From positions 176,753-240,752 of the forward strand of contig NZ_JBBPCC010000011.1 in the NCBI RefSeq assembly GCF_038070315.1: a stretch of 64,000 nucleotides of DNA, given 5' to 3'. The position numbers and the translations under genes are program-made. The stretch comes from Paenibacillus_G filicis (lineage in GTDB: Bacteria; Bacillota; Bacilli; Paenibacillales; NBRC-103111). Positions 15,269 through 25,183 of this stretch are shown here, piece by piece. The notes below the pieces were generated by a model, which had not been told where the DNA came from, made no database searches, and worked only from the letters and a program-made list of their open reading frames with translations. Each line of letters starts with the position of its first letter. Within the stretch, counting starts at the first letter, position 1.

Positions 15269-16831
15269 ATGAAAAAATGGATTTCCGCATCGATGGCCAC
15301 TGTGATGACGGTCAGCGTGCTGACAGCTTGTGCCAAGCCGGCTGAACAATCAAACACGCAGGGGAGCTCCAAGCCAGCTGAGAAAACCAAGTTCTCGATC
15401 TCCATGCGCACGCTGAACTTCGGACATGTAGAGAAATCGCCGAACCTTAATGAGGACAAATGGGCGAAGAAGCTGGGCGAGCTGACGAATACGGAGCTGG
15501 ATTTCATCCTCGTTCCTCACAAAGAGTATGAGCAGAAGATGATTCAGATGTTCGCGACCAACGATATCCCGGATGTCGTCATGAGCAGTGGCGGTGTCAA
15601 TGGCCGGGATATGGCGGGTTCTGTGAAAGCAGGTGTATTCCTGCCGCTCGATGATCTGCTTAAGGAGCACGGACAGAACCTGCTGAAGAAGGTTCCAAAG
15701 AAGGCTTGGGAACAAGTTTCCTACCAGGGCAAAATCTACGCGATTCCGGAATATCTTTCGAACCCGTCGCGCCGCGCCACGTTCATCCGTAAGGACCTGC
15801 TTGATCAGGCGGGGCTGCCGGTACCGAAAACGGTGGACGAATACATGACTGTCTTGCGGAAGTTTAAGGAAATGGGCGTTGAAAACCCTTATATGGGCCG
15901 CGAGAACTTCAAGTACGCGGATACGTTCTTTGGCGCATATGACGTATACCCTTATCTGACGATGTATAAGCAGCAGGGCGATCAGATCGTACCGAAATTC
16001 TTCGATACGGAGAACATGACCAAGGCGCTGCAGGTATACAAAACTATGTTTGACGAGGGATTGATCAATAAGGAATTTGCGACAATCAACCCGACGGTCT
16101 TCAAGAACACGATCCTCTCCGGCAAAGCCGGGATCTTCTCGATGAACGCCAACGAGCTGATTCAATGGGAAACACAACTGAAAGCCAATGTGCCGACGGC
16201 CAAGCTGGAGATCATTCCTTCTCCGGTCGGTCCAGACGGCAAGGGGGGCTACTACTTGTATGGTCCGGTGCCACGCTCGTACTTCATCAACAAAAAAGTG
16301 AAGGACCCGGCTGCTATTGTCAAGTTCTTTGACTGGATGGTTTCGGACGAGGCCGAGAAGTTCTTCACCTTCGGCATTGAGGGAGACACCTACACCGAGG
16401 CGAACGGCAAGATCGATTACAAAGCACCGACTACCCCGCAGGCCGTGGACGAGGAACGCTATCGTCAAGCGTTCTTGTGGATGGTCCAGGATACAACGTA
16501 TAATAAGGGAACGCTGAGCTTGACCGAGGAAGGCAAGAGACTCATGAATGTGTACGATACGACGCTGGCCAATGAAGGCCGCGATGGGATCACCTTCGAG
16601 CCGGCGCTGGAGTCCTCGATGAAAAATCCAGACATTTCCCCGGGTTCCGATCAGGCGCCTCCGCTGCTCCTGCAGCACATGATCAAGATGGTCTACGGCA
16701 AGGAGCCGATCTCCGACTGGCCGAAGGTCATCGAGGAGTGGAAGTCGAAGGGCGGCAATGAGATTCTCAAGGAGACGAACGAAAGGTTCAAGAATAAGGA
16801 TTCCGGCACGGTCTCGATGCCGCGCAAATAA
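15269..16831 (+). CDS. Extracellular solute-binding lipoprotein (LplA type)
   Basis: A 520-residue lipoprotein. The N terminus MKKWISASMATVMTVSVLTAC ends in the lipobox LTAC (Cys21). A Ser/Thr/Lys linker follows, then a large two-lobed family-1 binding protein fold: ELTNTELDFILVPHKEYEQK, DIPDVVMSSGG, YAIPEYLSNPSRRATFIRKDLLD. The length of about 520 is typical of the LplA subgroup that binds large oligosaccharides. ATG 15269 follows GAGGGG; the longer frame from 15209 lacks a signal peptide. It has its own promoter with a cre site, and its transcript ends at a terminator at 16853-16892. Confidence 0.9.
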   Translation: MKKWISASMATVMTVSVLTACAKPAEQSNTQGSSKPAEKTKFSISMRTLNFGHVEKSPNLNEDKWAKKLGELTNTELDFILVPHKEYEQKMIQMFATNDIPDVVMSSGGVNGRDMAGSVKAGVFLPLDDLLKEHGQNLLKKVPKKAWEQVSYQGKIYAIPEYLSNPSRRATFIRKDLLDQAGLPVPKTVDEYMTVLRKFKEMGVENPYMGRENFKYADTFFGAYDVYPYLTMYKQQGDQIVPKFFDTENMTKALQVYKTMFDEGLINKEFATINPTVFKNTILSGKAGIFSMNANELIQWETQLKANVPTAKLEIIPSPVGPDGKGGYYLYGPVPRSYFINKKVKDPAAIVKFFDWMVSDEAEKFFTFGIEGDTYTEANGKIDYKAPTTPQAVDEERYRQAFLWMVQDTTYNKGTLSLTEEGKRLMNVYDTTLANEGRDGITFEPALESSMKNPDISPGSDQAPPLLLQHMIKMVYGKEPISDWPKVIEEWKSKGGNEILKETNERFKNKDSGTVSMPRK

Positions 16832-16852
16832 GCTCTGATAATGAAGCATTCT

Positions 16853-16892
16853 GCCGTCTCCTCACGCGCTGGCGCCGTGGGGAACGGCTTTT
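16853..16892 (+). terminator. Terminator after the LplA-type binding protein
   Basis: GCCGT plus TCCTCACG pair with CGTGGGGA plus ACGGC (one bulged C), followed by TTTTCC. It separates the transporter genes from the two-component genes. Confidence 0.75.
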
Positions 16893-16936
16893 CCATAACT
16901 TAGTCAGCATACGTTAGTTCAGAAGGGGGCGTTCCC

Positions 16937-17977
16937 ATGTACCGCATATTGATTGCAGATGACGAACCGATGATCCGCAAGGGGTTGCAGAAGCTGGTCG
17001 AACAGGCCGGGCTCCCGATTGTCGGCATCCGTACCGCCGAGAACGGGGCGGTTGCACTGCAGCGGATACAGGAGGAGCGCCCTGATTTTCTGTTCACGGA
17101 TATCCGGATGCCCAAGCTGGACGGCTTGGAGCTGTGCCGCCTGGTGGCGGAGATGGATGCCGATATTCAGATTGTCGTCATCTCGGGTTACAGTGACTTT
17201 GAGTATGCCCAGAAGTGCCTGTCCTACGGTGTGAAGGAATACCTCTTGAAACCGGTTAATAAAAAGGCCGTGCATCACGTGCTGGAGAAGCTGGCGCTGA
17301 ACAAGAGCAAGCAGAGCTCAGAGACGTTCGTAGCCGTCACGAAGCTGGAGCGATGGGCGGACGTGATGGAGAACGCCGTCTGGAAGCTTCAGGAGGCCGA
17401 GCTCGACGGGCTGCTGGAGGAGATGCGCAGTGAGCTGATGGGCAGCAGGCTCAAGCTGAACCGTCTGATCGAGGTGCTGCAGGAGCTTCATGCGCTGCTG
17501 CATAAGCGGCTCGGCGTTCGGGATATTTATCTGGTGCAGCACGAGCTGAATCTGGCGGCTGCTTCCGATGACGCAGAGGCTTGGGCGCGGTTCGCCAAGG
17601 ATATGAAGGATCGATTGGCCGAGCTGAAAACAAGGCGCAAGGGTAAGCTGAAGGACCCCGTCGAGGAAGCGAAGCAGTACATTGAGGAGCATCTGGCCGA
17701 GGAGGTATCGCTGGAGGAAGTGGCCGACTTTATCGGCCTGAACGCTTCTTACTTCAGCCAGCTCTTCAAGCAGTCTTCGCAGGAGACGTTCGTGCAGTAC
17801 CGCACCCGGCGGCGGATGGAGAAGGCCAAGAAACTGCTGGAGCAGCCGCATTGGCGTATTACGGATATCTCCGGCGAGGTCGGCTATGCCGATCATCCGC
17901 ACTTTACGAAGACGTTCAAGAAGTATGCGGGCTGCCTGCCTTCCGAATACCGCCAGCGGATGGGCATCAGGTCATGA
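16937..17977 (+). CDS. Response regulator with AraC-type HTH (YesN family)
   Basis: A 346-residue regulator. The receiver domain occupies residues 1-120, with acidic pocket DDE at 9-11, phospho-acceptor Asp in FTDIRMPKLDGLEL, and YLLKPVNK. A helical linker with many Leu/Glu residues runs to about 235. The two AraC-type HTH motifs are EVSLEEVADFIGLNASYFSQ and WRITDISGEVGYADHPHFTK, ending PSEYRQRMG. Many YesN proteins are about 500 residues; this one has a short linker. Its stop overlaps the kinase start (ATGA at 17974-17977), so the pair is translationally coupled. By position it should activate the permease, binding protein and lyase genes around it. Confidence 0.9.
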   Translation: MYRILIADDEPMIRKGLQKLVEQAGLPIVGIRTAENGAVALQRIQEERPDFLFTDIRMPKLDGLELCRLVAEMDADIQIVVISGYSDFEYAQKCLSYGVKEYLLKPVNKKAVHHVLEKLALNKSKQSSETFVAVTKLERWADVMENAVWKLQEAELDGLLEEMRSELMGSRLKLNRLIEVLQELHALLHKRLGVRDIYLVQHELNLAAASDDAEAWARFAKDMKDRLAELKTRRKGKLKDPVEEAKQYIEEHLAEEVSLEEVADFIGLNASYFSQLFKQSSQETFVQYRTRRRMEKAKKLLEQPHWRITDISGEVGYADHPHFTKTFKKYAGCLPSEYRQRMGIRS

Positions 17978-19845
17978 AGCGGAAAACGCTATCCAGCCAG
18001 ATCTATCTGTACTTTATGATCGTGATCGTGCTGTCGCTTGCCTCGGTGGGCGTGTTCTCCTATCTCCAGTCGTCCCGCGAGCTGGACGGGCAGGTGAAGC
18101 AGTACATGGAGCAGATGATTGATAGCGCGACCTATCAGACCGATATTTATCTGCAAACGTATGAGTTGTTCAGCAAGTCCTTTGCTTCTAATCCCGATGT
18201 GCGGAGCTTTATCGAGATCGAGCCTGACGATTCCTATAAGTACTATGAATACTCGACCAGCATCAAGAAGTTCGCGCAAGAGTCCGTGACCTCGATCATG
18301 ACGTTGTATAAGCAGCTTCATATGATGTATGTGGTGGGCCGGCATGGACGGGCGGTCGTCTATGAGAACCAGAATATTCTCAACTTCGACCCGGTGCTGG
18401 TTAAGGAAAACTACGATAACCTGATGAATTCGACCCCGGATGGCGGACGGATCAGTCTGCTGAACATGAGCATTCGGCCGGAGGACCGAGGTACGGTCGT
18501 GACGATGGCCGTCAAGGTGCTAGGCTCGTCGTACGGCGATTATAATCGCGGCGTGGTCGCTATTGAGATCAAGCTGGCAGAGCTGGCGAAGATCTGGGAC
18601 CGGGTCAGCTTGGGGAAAAACGGATATTTCTTCATCATCGACGATGACGGTGACTATATTTACCATCCGTCGCTGCGCGATTCGAAGGAGGCTGGTCCGC
18701 AGAAGGGCGACGAACTCGCGCAACTGGTGCTCTCCAGCGGCAATGAGGCCATGCTGCATACGTACAAGGGTGAAGAGCGCATGTTCGTTTCCCGCAAGTC
18801 CAATTACTCCAATTGGAACCTGGTCGTCTCGATGCCCGTTAATGAGCTGCGCCGTCCGGCCTCCACGATCCGGACGACGACGATCATTATCGGCCTGGTC
18901 ACGCTGGCCGTGGCGCTAGGGCTGGCCTCGCGCTTCGGACGGTCCATCGTAGCGCCGATTCGCGAGCTCAAGGAAAGTATGCGCGAGACGGAGAAGGGCA
19001 ATTGGCAGCATATCGACGAGATCGGCCGGACCGATGAGATCGGCGGGCTCATTCACAGCTACAATCTGATGGTGACGCGTCTGTCGGAGATGATCGAGCG
19101 GGTGTACGAGGTGGAGCTGCAGCAGCAGAAGAATGAGCTGGAGCTGGGACGCTCGGAACTGGAGCGCCAGAGGGCTGAGTTCCAGTCCCTGCAGCTGCAG
19201 ATTAATCCGCACTTCCTGTATAACACGCTGGAGACGATCAATTGCTATGCGATCGTGAAGGACTCGGATGAAATTACCGAGATGGTGGAGGCGATGGCTT
19301 TCATGCTCCGCTACTCGGTTCAGACGAATCTGGAGGAAATTACAGTTGCAAACGAGCTGAACCATGTCCGCAACTATATGATTATTTTGCAGCATCGCAT
19401 CGGCCGGGAATTTGAGCTTGATGTGGCGGTTCCACCAGGACTGCTGCTGGAGAAGATGGTCCGGCTGACACTGCAGCCTTTGATTGAAAATATATTTCAG
19501 CATGCCTTTCCCGATGGCTTGGAAGAGAGGCATTTTATCCGCATTGATGCCCGCAAGCAGGACCGCCTGTTCCAGGTAACGGTCGAGGATAACGGGACGG
19601 GGATTTCTCCCGAGCGGCTCGCTGAGCTGCGTCGCAAGCTGGAGGAGAACCGTCTGGCCGCTCCGGAGGACCGGGAAGGACGCCGTGGCGGCGGCATCGG
19701 ATTAATGAATGTACATCGCCGCATCCAGATGGTATTTGGTGAAGCGTACGGATTGTCGGTTGACAGCGAATGGGGCAAGTGGACGAAGATTGTGATGACG
19801 ATGCCGGAAACGGACAGACCCCGGATGGGTCTGGTCAAACCTTAG
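17974..19845 (+). CDS. Sensor histidine kinase (YesM family)
   Basis: A 623-residue membrane kinase. TM1 is near residues 10-32 (YLYFMIVIVLSLASVGVF). A Cache-type extracellular domain spans about 35-285 (KNGYFFIIDDDGDYIYHPS), and TM2 is near 300-320 (TTIIIGLVTLAVALGLASRF). A HAMP segment follows, then the His_kinase domain with SLQLQINPHFLYNTLETINC (phospho-acceptor His), and a HATPase domain with DNGTGISPERL and GGIGLMNVHRR. The start is the ATG inside the ATGA overlap. The extracellular domain probably senses the oligosaccharide imported by this locus or its binding protein; that is inference. Confidence 0.9.
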   Translation: MKRKTLSSQIYLYFMIVIVLSLASVGVFSYLQSSRELDGQVKQYMEQMIDSATYQTDIYLQTYELFSKSFASNPDVRSFIEIEPDDSYKYYEYSTSIKKFAQESVTSIMTLYKQLHMMYVVGRHGRAVVYENQNILNFDPVLVKENYDNLMNSTPDGGRISLLNMSIRPEDRGTVVTMAVKVLGSSYGDYNRGVVAIEIKLAELAKIWDRVSLGKNGYFFIIDDDGDYIYHPSLRDSKEAGPQKGDELAQLVLSSGNEAMLHTYKGEERMFVSRKSNYSNWNLVVSMPVNELRRPASTIRTTTIIIGLVTLAVALGLASRFGRSIVAPIRELKESMRETEKGNWQHIDEIGRTDEIGGLIHSYNLMVTRLSEMIERVYEVELQQQKNELELGRSELERQRAEFQSLQLQINPHFLYNTLETINCYAIVKDSDEITEMVEAMAFMLRYSVQTNLEEITVANELNHVRNYMIILQHRIGREFELDVAVPPGLLLEKMVRLTLQPLIENIFQHAFPDGLEERHFIRIDARKQDRLFQVTVEDNGTGISPERLAELRRKLEENRLAAPEDREGRRGGGIGLMNVHRRIQMVFGEAYGLSVDSEWGKWTKIVMTMPETDRPRMGLVKP

Positions 19846-19870
19846 CAACCATACATGGGGAGGAATTACG

Positions 19871-20638
19871 ATGAACATCGATTTGACGGGGAAAATAGCA
19901 CTGGTTACAGGGTCCAACGCAGGGATCGGACGGGCGATTGCGATCCTGCTGGCTGCAAACGGAGCGAAGGTAGGCGTCAACTGTCTGAATAATGTAGCAC
20001 AGGGCCAGCAGGTTGTAGCAGAAATCCAGTCGGCTGGGGGAGAGGCCGTGCTCGTACAGGCAGATGTGACGGACCCTGCACAAATCGACCGGCTCGTGTC
20101 CGAGGTCGAGCAGGCTTTGGGCGGTACGGTAGATATTCTGGTCAATAATGCCGGCCATCTGATCCAGCGGGTGCCGAATACCGAGATGACGGAAGAGATG
20201 TACGACCGCATCCTGAACGTGAACCTGAAAAGCACCGTATTTATGTGCAAGCGGGTATTGGGTGGCATGAAGGAGAAAGGCGGCGGACGAATCGTGAATA
20301 TGACCTCCGTAGCTGCCCATAACGGCGGCGGCCCTGGCTCCAGCATCTACGCAGCCAGCAAGGCGGCTGTGATGGCTTATACGAAGGGCTTGGCCAAGGA
20401 GGTTGCCGCAGGAGGGATCACGGTGAACAATGTATCGCCTGGATTTATCGGCAATACGATGTTTCATGCGACGTTTACACCGAATGCAGCCCGCCAGTCC
20501 ACGATCGCGGGCATTCCGCTGCAGCGTGAGGGAACACCTGACGATGTAGCCGGAGCCGTGCTGTATCTGGCCTCCGAGCTGGCTTCCTACGTCACCGGAG
20601 AGACGATTGAGATCAACGGCGGGATGATGATGCGATGA
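19871..20638 (+). CDS. SDR family oxidoreductase, locus for uronate-type products
   Basis: A 255-residue short-chain dehydrogenase/reductase. It has TGSNAGIGRAIA (cofactor glycine motif), NNAG, the catalytic Ser in NMTSVAAH and Y-x3-K in YAASKAAVMAYTK, and the late NNVSPGFI. GAGG stands before the ATG. Its stop overlaps the start of the first lyase gene by four bases, so they are co-translated. In lyase loci an SDR commonly reduces the open-chain 4-deoxy-5-keto-uronate released by lyases; that role is inferred from context, not from sequence. NADPH or NADH preference is not assigned. Confidence 0.85.
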   Translation: MNIDLTGKIALVTGSNAGIGRAIAILLAANGAKVGVNCLNNVAQGQQVVAEIQSAGGEAVLVQADVTDPAQIDRLVSEVEQALGGTVDILVNNAGHLIQRVPNTEMTEEMYDRILNVNLKSTVFMCKRVLGGMKEKGGGRIVNMTSVAAHNGGGPGSSIYAASKAAVMAYTKGLAKEVAAGGITVNNVSPGFIGNTMFHATFTPNAARQSTIAGIPLQREGTPDDVAGAVLYLASELASYVTGETIEINGGMMMR

Positions 20639-22854
20639 GCAGGCTGTTGGAAGAGAAGCAGGAGAGGTATGCCTGGGCCGCAGAAGCGGTCCGGGCGCTG
20701 CAGGAAGAACTGGACGGGCTGAGCGCCGCGGGAAGCTTGATGGTTCCGCAGGAGCCCGGCGGCTGGTGGCATCAATATGTATGCCCCAACCATGATACCG
20801 AGCTGTTGTTCGACGAGCGGGACGTGGATCCGGCGTACTTCCTGTGTCCCCATGGCTGCCGGATCGAGGGAGATGCTTATCGGGGCGCTTGGCTGGTATT
20901 TAAGCATCAATCACTTGCACGAAGCGCACTGCAGGCTGCAGCGGTCTATGCGGCCGTCAGGGAAGAATCTTATGCGCAGCTTGGGAAGCGTTTGCTCGTG
21001 GAATATGCGGCTCAATTCCCGCAGTATCCCGTTCATCCCGAAGCTCAGAGCTGGATGCTGAAGGGCCGGGCCTTCCATCAGGCGCTGACGGAGGCGATCT
21101 GGTCGACGACGATGCTTCGCGCTTATCTGCTGCTGCTGGATGAGGGCGTTGCCTTCACGGGCGAGGAGGAGCGGATAATCGGAACATTACTGGATATGCT
21201 GGAAGGCAGTATGACCGAGTATCGCCATATTTTAATACATGAACGCGACAACGCTGAGAATAACTACACAGCCTGGCTCAATGCGGCGCTGTCTTGTGTC
21301 TATGCGGCACGCGGACAGCAGAGCGAGCTGGAATCCCTGGTCACGGATAAGGGAGGCTTTCTGCATCACCTGACGATCGGAGTCAAGCCGGATCAGCTCG
21401 AATTTGAGGGAAGCGTATACTATCATATTTTCGTACTCCGGGCTTATCTGATATCCGCCGAGATGGCTGCGAGGTTCGGTGTCGATCTATATGACGCGGG
21501 GGGCGAGCAGGGCCAGTCGATGCAGGGCATGTTCGAAGCGCTCTCGCAGCTTGCCGATGACCGCGGCGAACTTCCGGCGCTGCATGACGGTCCGATGGCG
21601 CGTCTGCCGTATGCGCGGGAGATCGCCGAGATTATGGAGCAGGGGCTTGCTCAGTACAGACTGGCGGAGCTGGAGCCGATTCTGCGGGAGGCGAACCGTC
21701 AGATGGGGGCGCGTGAAGGCGAGCGATGCAGTCTGGAGTCGCTGCTGTATGGTCAGGGCGAGCTAGGGAGCTCATCATCCGGCCGGGGGGCCGCCGATGG
21801 TGCTGGAGCACCAACCGGTGAAGCGGCTCTTGAAGCTGCAGCTGCAACCGATACGTCAGCCGGAGAGCCGACTACGGATCAGCCGGGAACCTCCCCGGCT
21901 GCATCGGCTCCTCGGCGGTCAAGGCTGTGGGCCGAGTCGGGATTCGTGCTGGGCCGCGTGTCCGGCAGCAAGCTGAGCTTTCTTGCGGATTTCGGCGAGC
22001 ATGGCGGGTCGCACGGGCATGATGACAAGCTGCATCTGACACTGATGCACAGCGCTGGTTCCTTGACGCCGGATCTTGGGATGGTGCCTTATGGCTCAGC
22101 CCTGCGCAAGTCCTGGTTCGCGGAGACTGCCTCGCATAACACAGTGTCCATCGGAGGTGCCTCGCAGGCGCCTCATACAGGCCGCTGTCTGCGCTTTGAA
22201 GAGAACGGCAGCTATGTCAGCGTCTGGCTCCAGTCGACAGACGCATATGTCGGCTGGCGGCTTGACCGTCATCTGCTGCTGATGGGAGAGTGGATGCTGG
22301 ACTGGTACGAGGTAGAGGCGGCGGACGGACGGGAGGATGCGATCGAATGGTGGATGCATCCCGTCGTTCCGGTTGAGACGGATTGGCTGGCAGCGTCCGA
22401 CGGTATGGTGGGTGGTGATGGCCGGGAGTTCTATACGGTCTACACGCAGGACGAAGAAAGGCTGCTGCCTCTGGCAAGCCGCTTTGTACCGGCTCCGGCT
22501 GACGATGCAGCCGGGAGCGCGGCAGCTTCGATCCACTATCAAGTGGCATGCGGCGAGGTTGTGACGCATACGGCCCTAGTGGGTGCAGACCAGGAATTGC
22601 TTAGCGTGATAACGCCGGGCACCTCTGTGGACCCGAGTCTGCCGCTGACCGCATTGCTGCATCGGCAGTTCGGGACACACGCTGCATTTATTCATACTTA
22701 TCGGGCCGCGGATACGGGATGTGTGCTGCGTTCCCGATCCCGGAGTGAAATCGAGCTTGAGGCTGACGGACAGAGCTGGCGGGTGCAATTGACGCCTGAC
22801 CGGGGTCTGGTTTGGGAGGAAATGAGTAGAGCCGGAGGAGAGAAATGCAGATGA
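20635..22854 (+). CDS. Heparinase II/III-type polysaccharide lyase with low-complexity insert
   Basis: A 739-residue predicted lyase of the alginate/heparinase-II fold (PL15/PL17-like). The N-terminal alpha barrel spans about residues 1-370 and includes AENNYTAWLNAA, whose Asn/Tyr are the type of residues used in catalysis by this fold. An Ala/Gly/Ser/Thr-rich stretch of about 50 residues (about 378-428) separates it from the beta-sheet heparinase II/III domain, which carries DFGEHGGSHGHDDKLHLTL and ETASHNTVSIGG. I see no signal peptide, so the enzyme is probably cytoplasmic and acts on imported oligosaccharides. Its start overlaps the SDR stop. The substrate (alginate, ulvan, glycosaminoglycan or other uronic polymer) is not decided by sequence. 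Confidence 0.85.
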   Translation: MSRLLEEKQERYAWAAEAVRALQEELDGLSAAGSLMVPQEPGGWWHQYVCPNHDTELLFDERDVDPAYFLCPHGCRIEGDAYRGAWLVFKHQSLARSALQAAAVYAAVREESYAQLGKRLLVEYAAQFPQYPVHPEAQSWMLKGRAFHQALTEAIWSTTMLRAYLLLLDEGVAFTGEEERIIGTLLDMLEGSMTEYRHILIHERDNAENNYTAWLNAALSCVYAARGQQSELESLVTDKGGFLHHLTIGVKPDQLEFEGSVYYHIFVLRAYLISAEMAARFGVDLYDAGGEQGQSMQGMFEALSQLADDRGELPALHDGPMARLPYAREIAEIMEQGLAQYRLAELEPILREANRQMGAREGERCSLESLLYGQGELGSSSSGRGAADGAGAPTGEAALEAAAATDTSAGEPTTDQPGTSPAASAPRRSRLWAESGFVLGRVSGSKLSFLADFGEHGGSHGHDDKLHLTLMHSAGSLTPDLGMVPYGSALRKSWFAETASHNTVSIGGASQAPHTGRCLRFEENGSYVSVWLQSTDAYVGWRLDRHLLLMGEWMLDWYEVEAADGREDAIEWWMHPVVPVETDWLAASDGMVGGDGREFYTVYTQDEERLLPLASRFVPAPADDAAGSAAASIHYQVACGEVVTHTALVGADQELLSVITPGTSVDPSLPLTALLHRQFGTHAAFIHTYRAADTGCVLRSRSRSEIELEADGQSWRVQLTPDRGLVWEEMSRAGGEKCR

Positions 22855-25157
22855 GAGAGCATGCACCGCTATATGAGCCGCTAAGCGGCACGCTAACCGT
22901 TCAATACGAACCGAATGAAGAAACTGTACTGGCTGAGAATCCGCCCCGGTTTACATGGATTCCGGCGCAGCTGGAGCAAGACCGCTATGTGCTGCAAATT
23001 TCCCTATCCGACCGATTTGACGGACAGGGGACCAAGACCGTTCAGCCAATTGCCTACAATCTGTATACGCCGGATGAGGCCTTGGCTCCCGGCACCTATT
23101 ATTGGCGTTATGCGCTGCTTGACGAAGAAGGCGAGCGCACGGCGTGGAGCCGGGTCCGCAGGTTCGAGGTCCCGGCGGGGCTGCCGGAGACGCCGCTGCC
23201 AGACCGATCCAGTCGGTATGCCACCGCTTCGCCAGCCCATCCCAGACTCTGGCTTACCCCCGGCGAGGTAGAAAGCTTCCGCAGCCGACTGGCGGACGAT
23301 CTGGACAGCTGCGGCTGGGCCGTGTTCTACGAGAAGTCGGTCCTGCCCTGGATAGACCGGGAACTTATCGCCGAGCCCTTGGCTTATCCGAACAACAAGC
23401 GGGTAGCGAATCTGTGGCGACAGATGTATATAGACTGCCAGGAGGCGCTGTACGCCGTGAGGCATCTGGCTGTTGCCGGCGAGCTGCTGGACGATGCAGA
23501 CCTACGGGAGCGGGCCAAGACATGGCTGCTGCACGTCGCCTCATGGAACCCGGAGGGCACGACAAGCCGCGATTACAACGACGAAGCGTCCTTTCGGATT
23601 GCTGGGGCGCTGGCCTGGGGCTATGACTGGCTGTACGACAGCCTGACCGAAGAGGAACGCTCTGCGGTTCGCTCCGTGCTGCTCGTTCGGACGCGGCAGG
23701 TGGCTTTCCATGTCATCGAGCGGTCCAAGATTCATCATGTGCCCTTCGACAGCCATGCGGTCCGTTCGCTGTCCAGTGTGCTGGTACCGTGCTGCATCGT
23801 CCTGCTGGGTGAAGAGCCGGAGGCGCGCGAGTGGCTGGACTATACGCTGGAGTATTACGCGGGGCTGTATTCCCCTTGGGGCGGACAGGATGGCGGTTGG
23901 GCCGAAGGACCGATGTACTGGACGACCGGGATGGCCTTTATGAGCGAGGCGATGAATCTGCTGAAGAAATACACGGGGATTGATTTCTACAAGCGCCCGT
24001 TTTTTGCCAAGACCGGGGATTTCCCGCTGTATTGCTTCAGCCCGGACACACTCCGCGCCAGCTTCGGCGACCAGTCCACGCTGGGCGATCCGGTGAGCCT
24101 GAAGACAGGATTCAATGTGCGCCAATTCGCAGGTGTTACCGGGAATGGTCTGTATCAGTGGTACTTCGAGCGGGTGAGGGAAACGGATACCGACTCGGAG
24201 ATGAAGTTCTACAATTACGGCTGGTGGGACTTCCGCTTCGACGAGCTGGTCTATCGGCATGATTACCCGCAGGTGGAGGAGGTCGCGCCGACGGATGAAC
24301 GGATCGAGAGGATCAAGTGGTTCCGCGATATCGGCTGGGTGGCCTTCCATGCGAATATGGCCGATCCGGAGCGCCATGTGATGCTGTTGACCAAGAGCAG
24401 CAAATACGGCTCCGTCAGCCACAGCCACGGCGATCAGAACGGCTTCCTGCTGCATGCGTACGGGGAGCCGCTGGCGATCGAGAGCGGCCACTATGTCGCC
24501 TTCGGCAGCACGATGCATATGAACTGGCGCAAGCAGACCCGCTCCACCAGCAACATCCTGATCGACGGACTCGGGCAGTATGCCGGGACCAATAAGGTGC
24601 TGAATATGGCTGCCCAAGGCCGCGTAGAGGCTGCCGAGCAGCGGGAGGGCTATGCCTATTCCCGCAGCGACGCCACGGCGGCTTACAAGGAGCAGGTGCC
24701 GTATCTGGAGCGATACGTGCGCGAGCTTTACTTTATCGGGGGGTCTTACGTCGTCGTGGTCGATCATATCGATCTGGCCCAGCCTGGCAAAGTCGATTGG
24801 CTGTTCCAGACGCTGTATGAGATGAAGCTGGACGGTCAACACTTCCGCGTGCAGGGAAAGAAGGCGGACATGGATGGCCGGTTCGTGTACAGCTCCTCTG
24901 GCGAGCTGGAACTCGATCAGCGTGAGGGCTTCCCGGACGTCGACCCGTCAGAGATCGAGGGGCTGCCGAGGCATTGGACCCTGCAAGCCACGACTCGAGA
25001 AGCACGCAGCCACCGGATCGCTACGCTGCTCGTTCCCGTCAAGCATGGAGAGCCCAAATATGTCTCGTACTTCATGGACGATCAGGGGCATGGCGTTCAC
25101 TTGTACTTCACAGAGGACGGCATCACCCATAAAGTAGACGTGCCCAAGGCTTATTGA
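22845..25157 (+). CDS. Heparinase II/III family lyase with DUF4962-type N terminus
   Basis: A 770-residue second lyase of the same fold but a different subfamily. The N-terminal 110 residues (PPRFTWIP, RYVLQISLSD, GTYYWRYALLD) form the fibronectin-like domain seen in DUF4962 proteins. An alpha barrel follows with LTPGEVESFRSRL, YNDEASFRIAGALAWGYDWL and IHHVPFDSHAV. The beta domain has SVSHSHGDQNGFLLHAYG and KQTRSTSNILIDGLGQ. There is no signal peptide. GGAGG lies six bases before ATG 22845, and the gene overlaps the previous one by ten bases. Two unlike lyases after one SDR suggest that a mixed uronic oligosaccharide is cut to monomers inside the cell (inferred). Confidence 0.85.
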   Translation: MQMREHAPLYEPLSGTLTVQYEPNEETVLAENPPRFTWIPAQLEQDRYVLQISLSDRFDGQGTKTVQPIAYNLYTPDEALAPGTYYWRYALLDEEGERTAWSRVRRFEVPAGLPETPLPDRSSRYATASPAHPRLWLTPGEVESFRSRLADDLDSCGWAVFYEKSVLPWIDRELIAEPLAYPNNKRVANLWRQMYIDCQEALYAVRHLAVAGELLDDADLRERAKTWLLHVASWNPEGTTSRDYNDEASFRIAGALAWGYDWLYDSLTEEERSAVRSVLLVRTRQVAFHVIERSKIHHVPFDSHAVRSLSSVLVPCCIVLLGEEPEAREWLDYTLEYYAGLYSPWGGQDGGWAEGPMYWTTGMAFMSEAMNLLKKYTGIDFYKRPFFAKTGDFPLYCFSPDTLRASFGDQSTLGDPVSLKTGFNVRQFAGVTGNGLYQWYFERVRETDTDSEMKFYNYGWWDFRFDELVYRHDYPQVEEVAPTDERIERIKWFRDIGWVAFHANMADPERHVMLLTKSSKYGSVSHSHGDQNGFLLHAYGEPLAIESGHYVAFGSTMHMNWRKQTRSTSNILIDGLGQYAGTNKVLNMAAQGRVEAAEQREGYAYSRSDATAAYKEQVPYLERYVRELYFIGGSYVVVVDHIDLAQPGKVDWLFQTLYEMKLDGQHFRVQGKKADMDGRFVYSSSGELELDQREGFPDVDPSEIEGLPRHWTLQATTREARSHRIATLLVPVKHGEPKYVSYFMDDQGHGVHLYFTEDGITHKVDVPKAY

Positions 25158-25183
25158 TTTCATCAGGGTCAGACTCTGTTATC

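Noticed and set aside
15350..16849. Long open frame antisense to the LplA-type binding protein (499 codons)
   Set aside because: It mirrors a well-supported gene, has Arg/Leu/His-heavy composition without domain signatures, and has no ribosome site. Codon bias of the sense gene explains its openness.
23541..24842. Open frame of 433 codons antisense to the second lyase
   Set aside because: The opposite strand is clearly coding; this is a compositional shadow.
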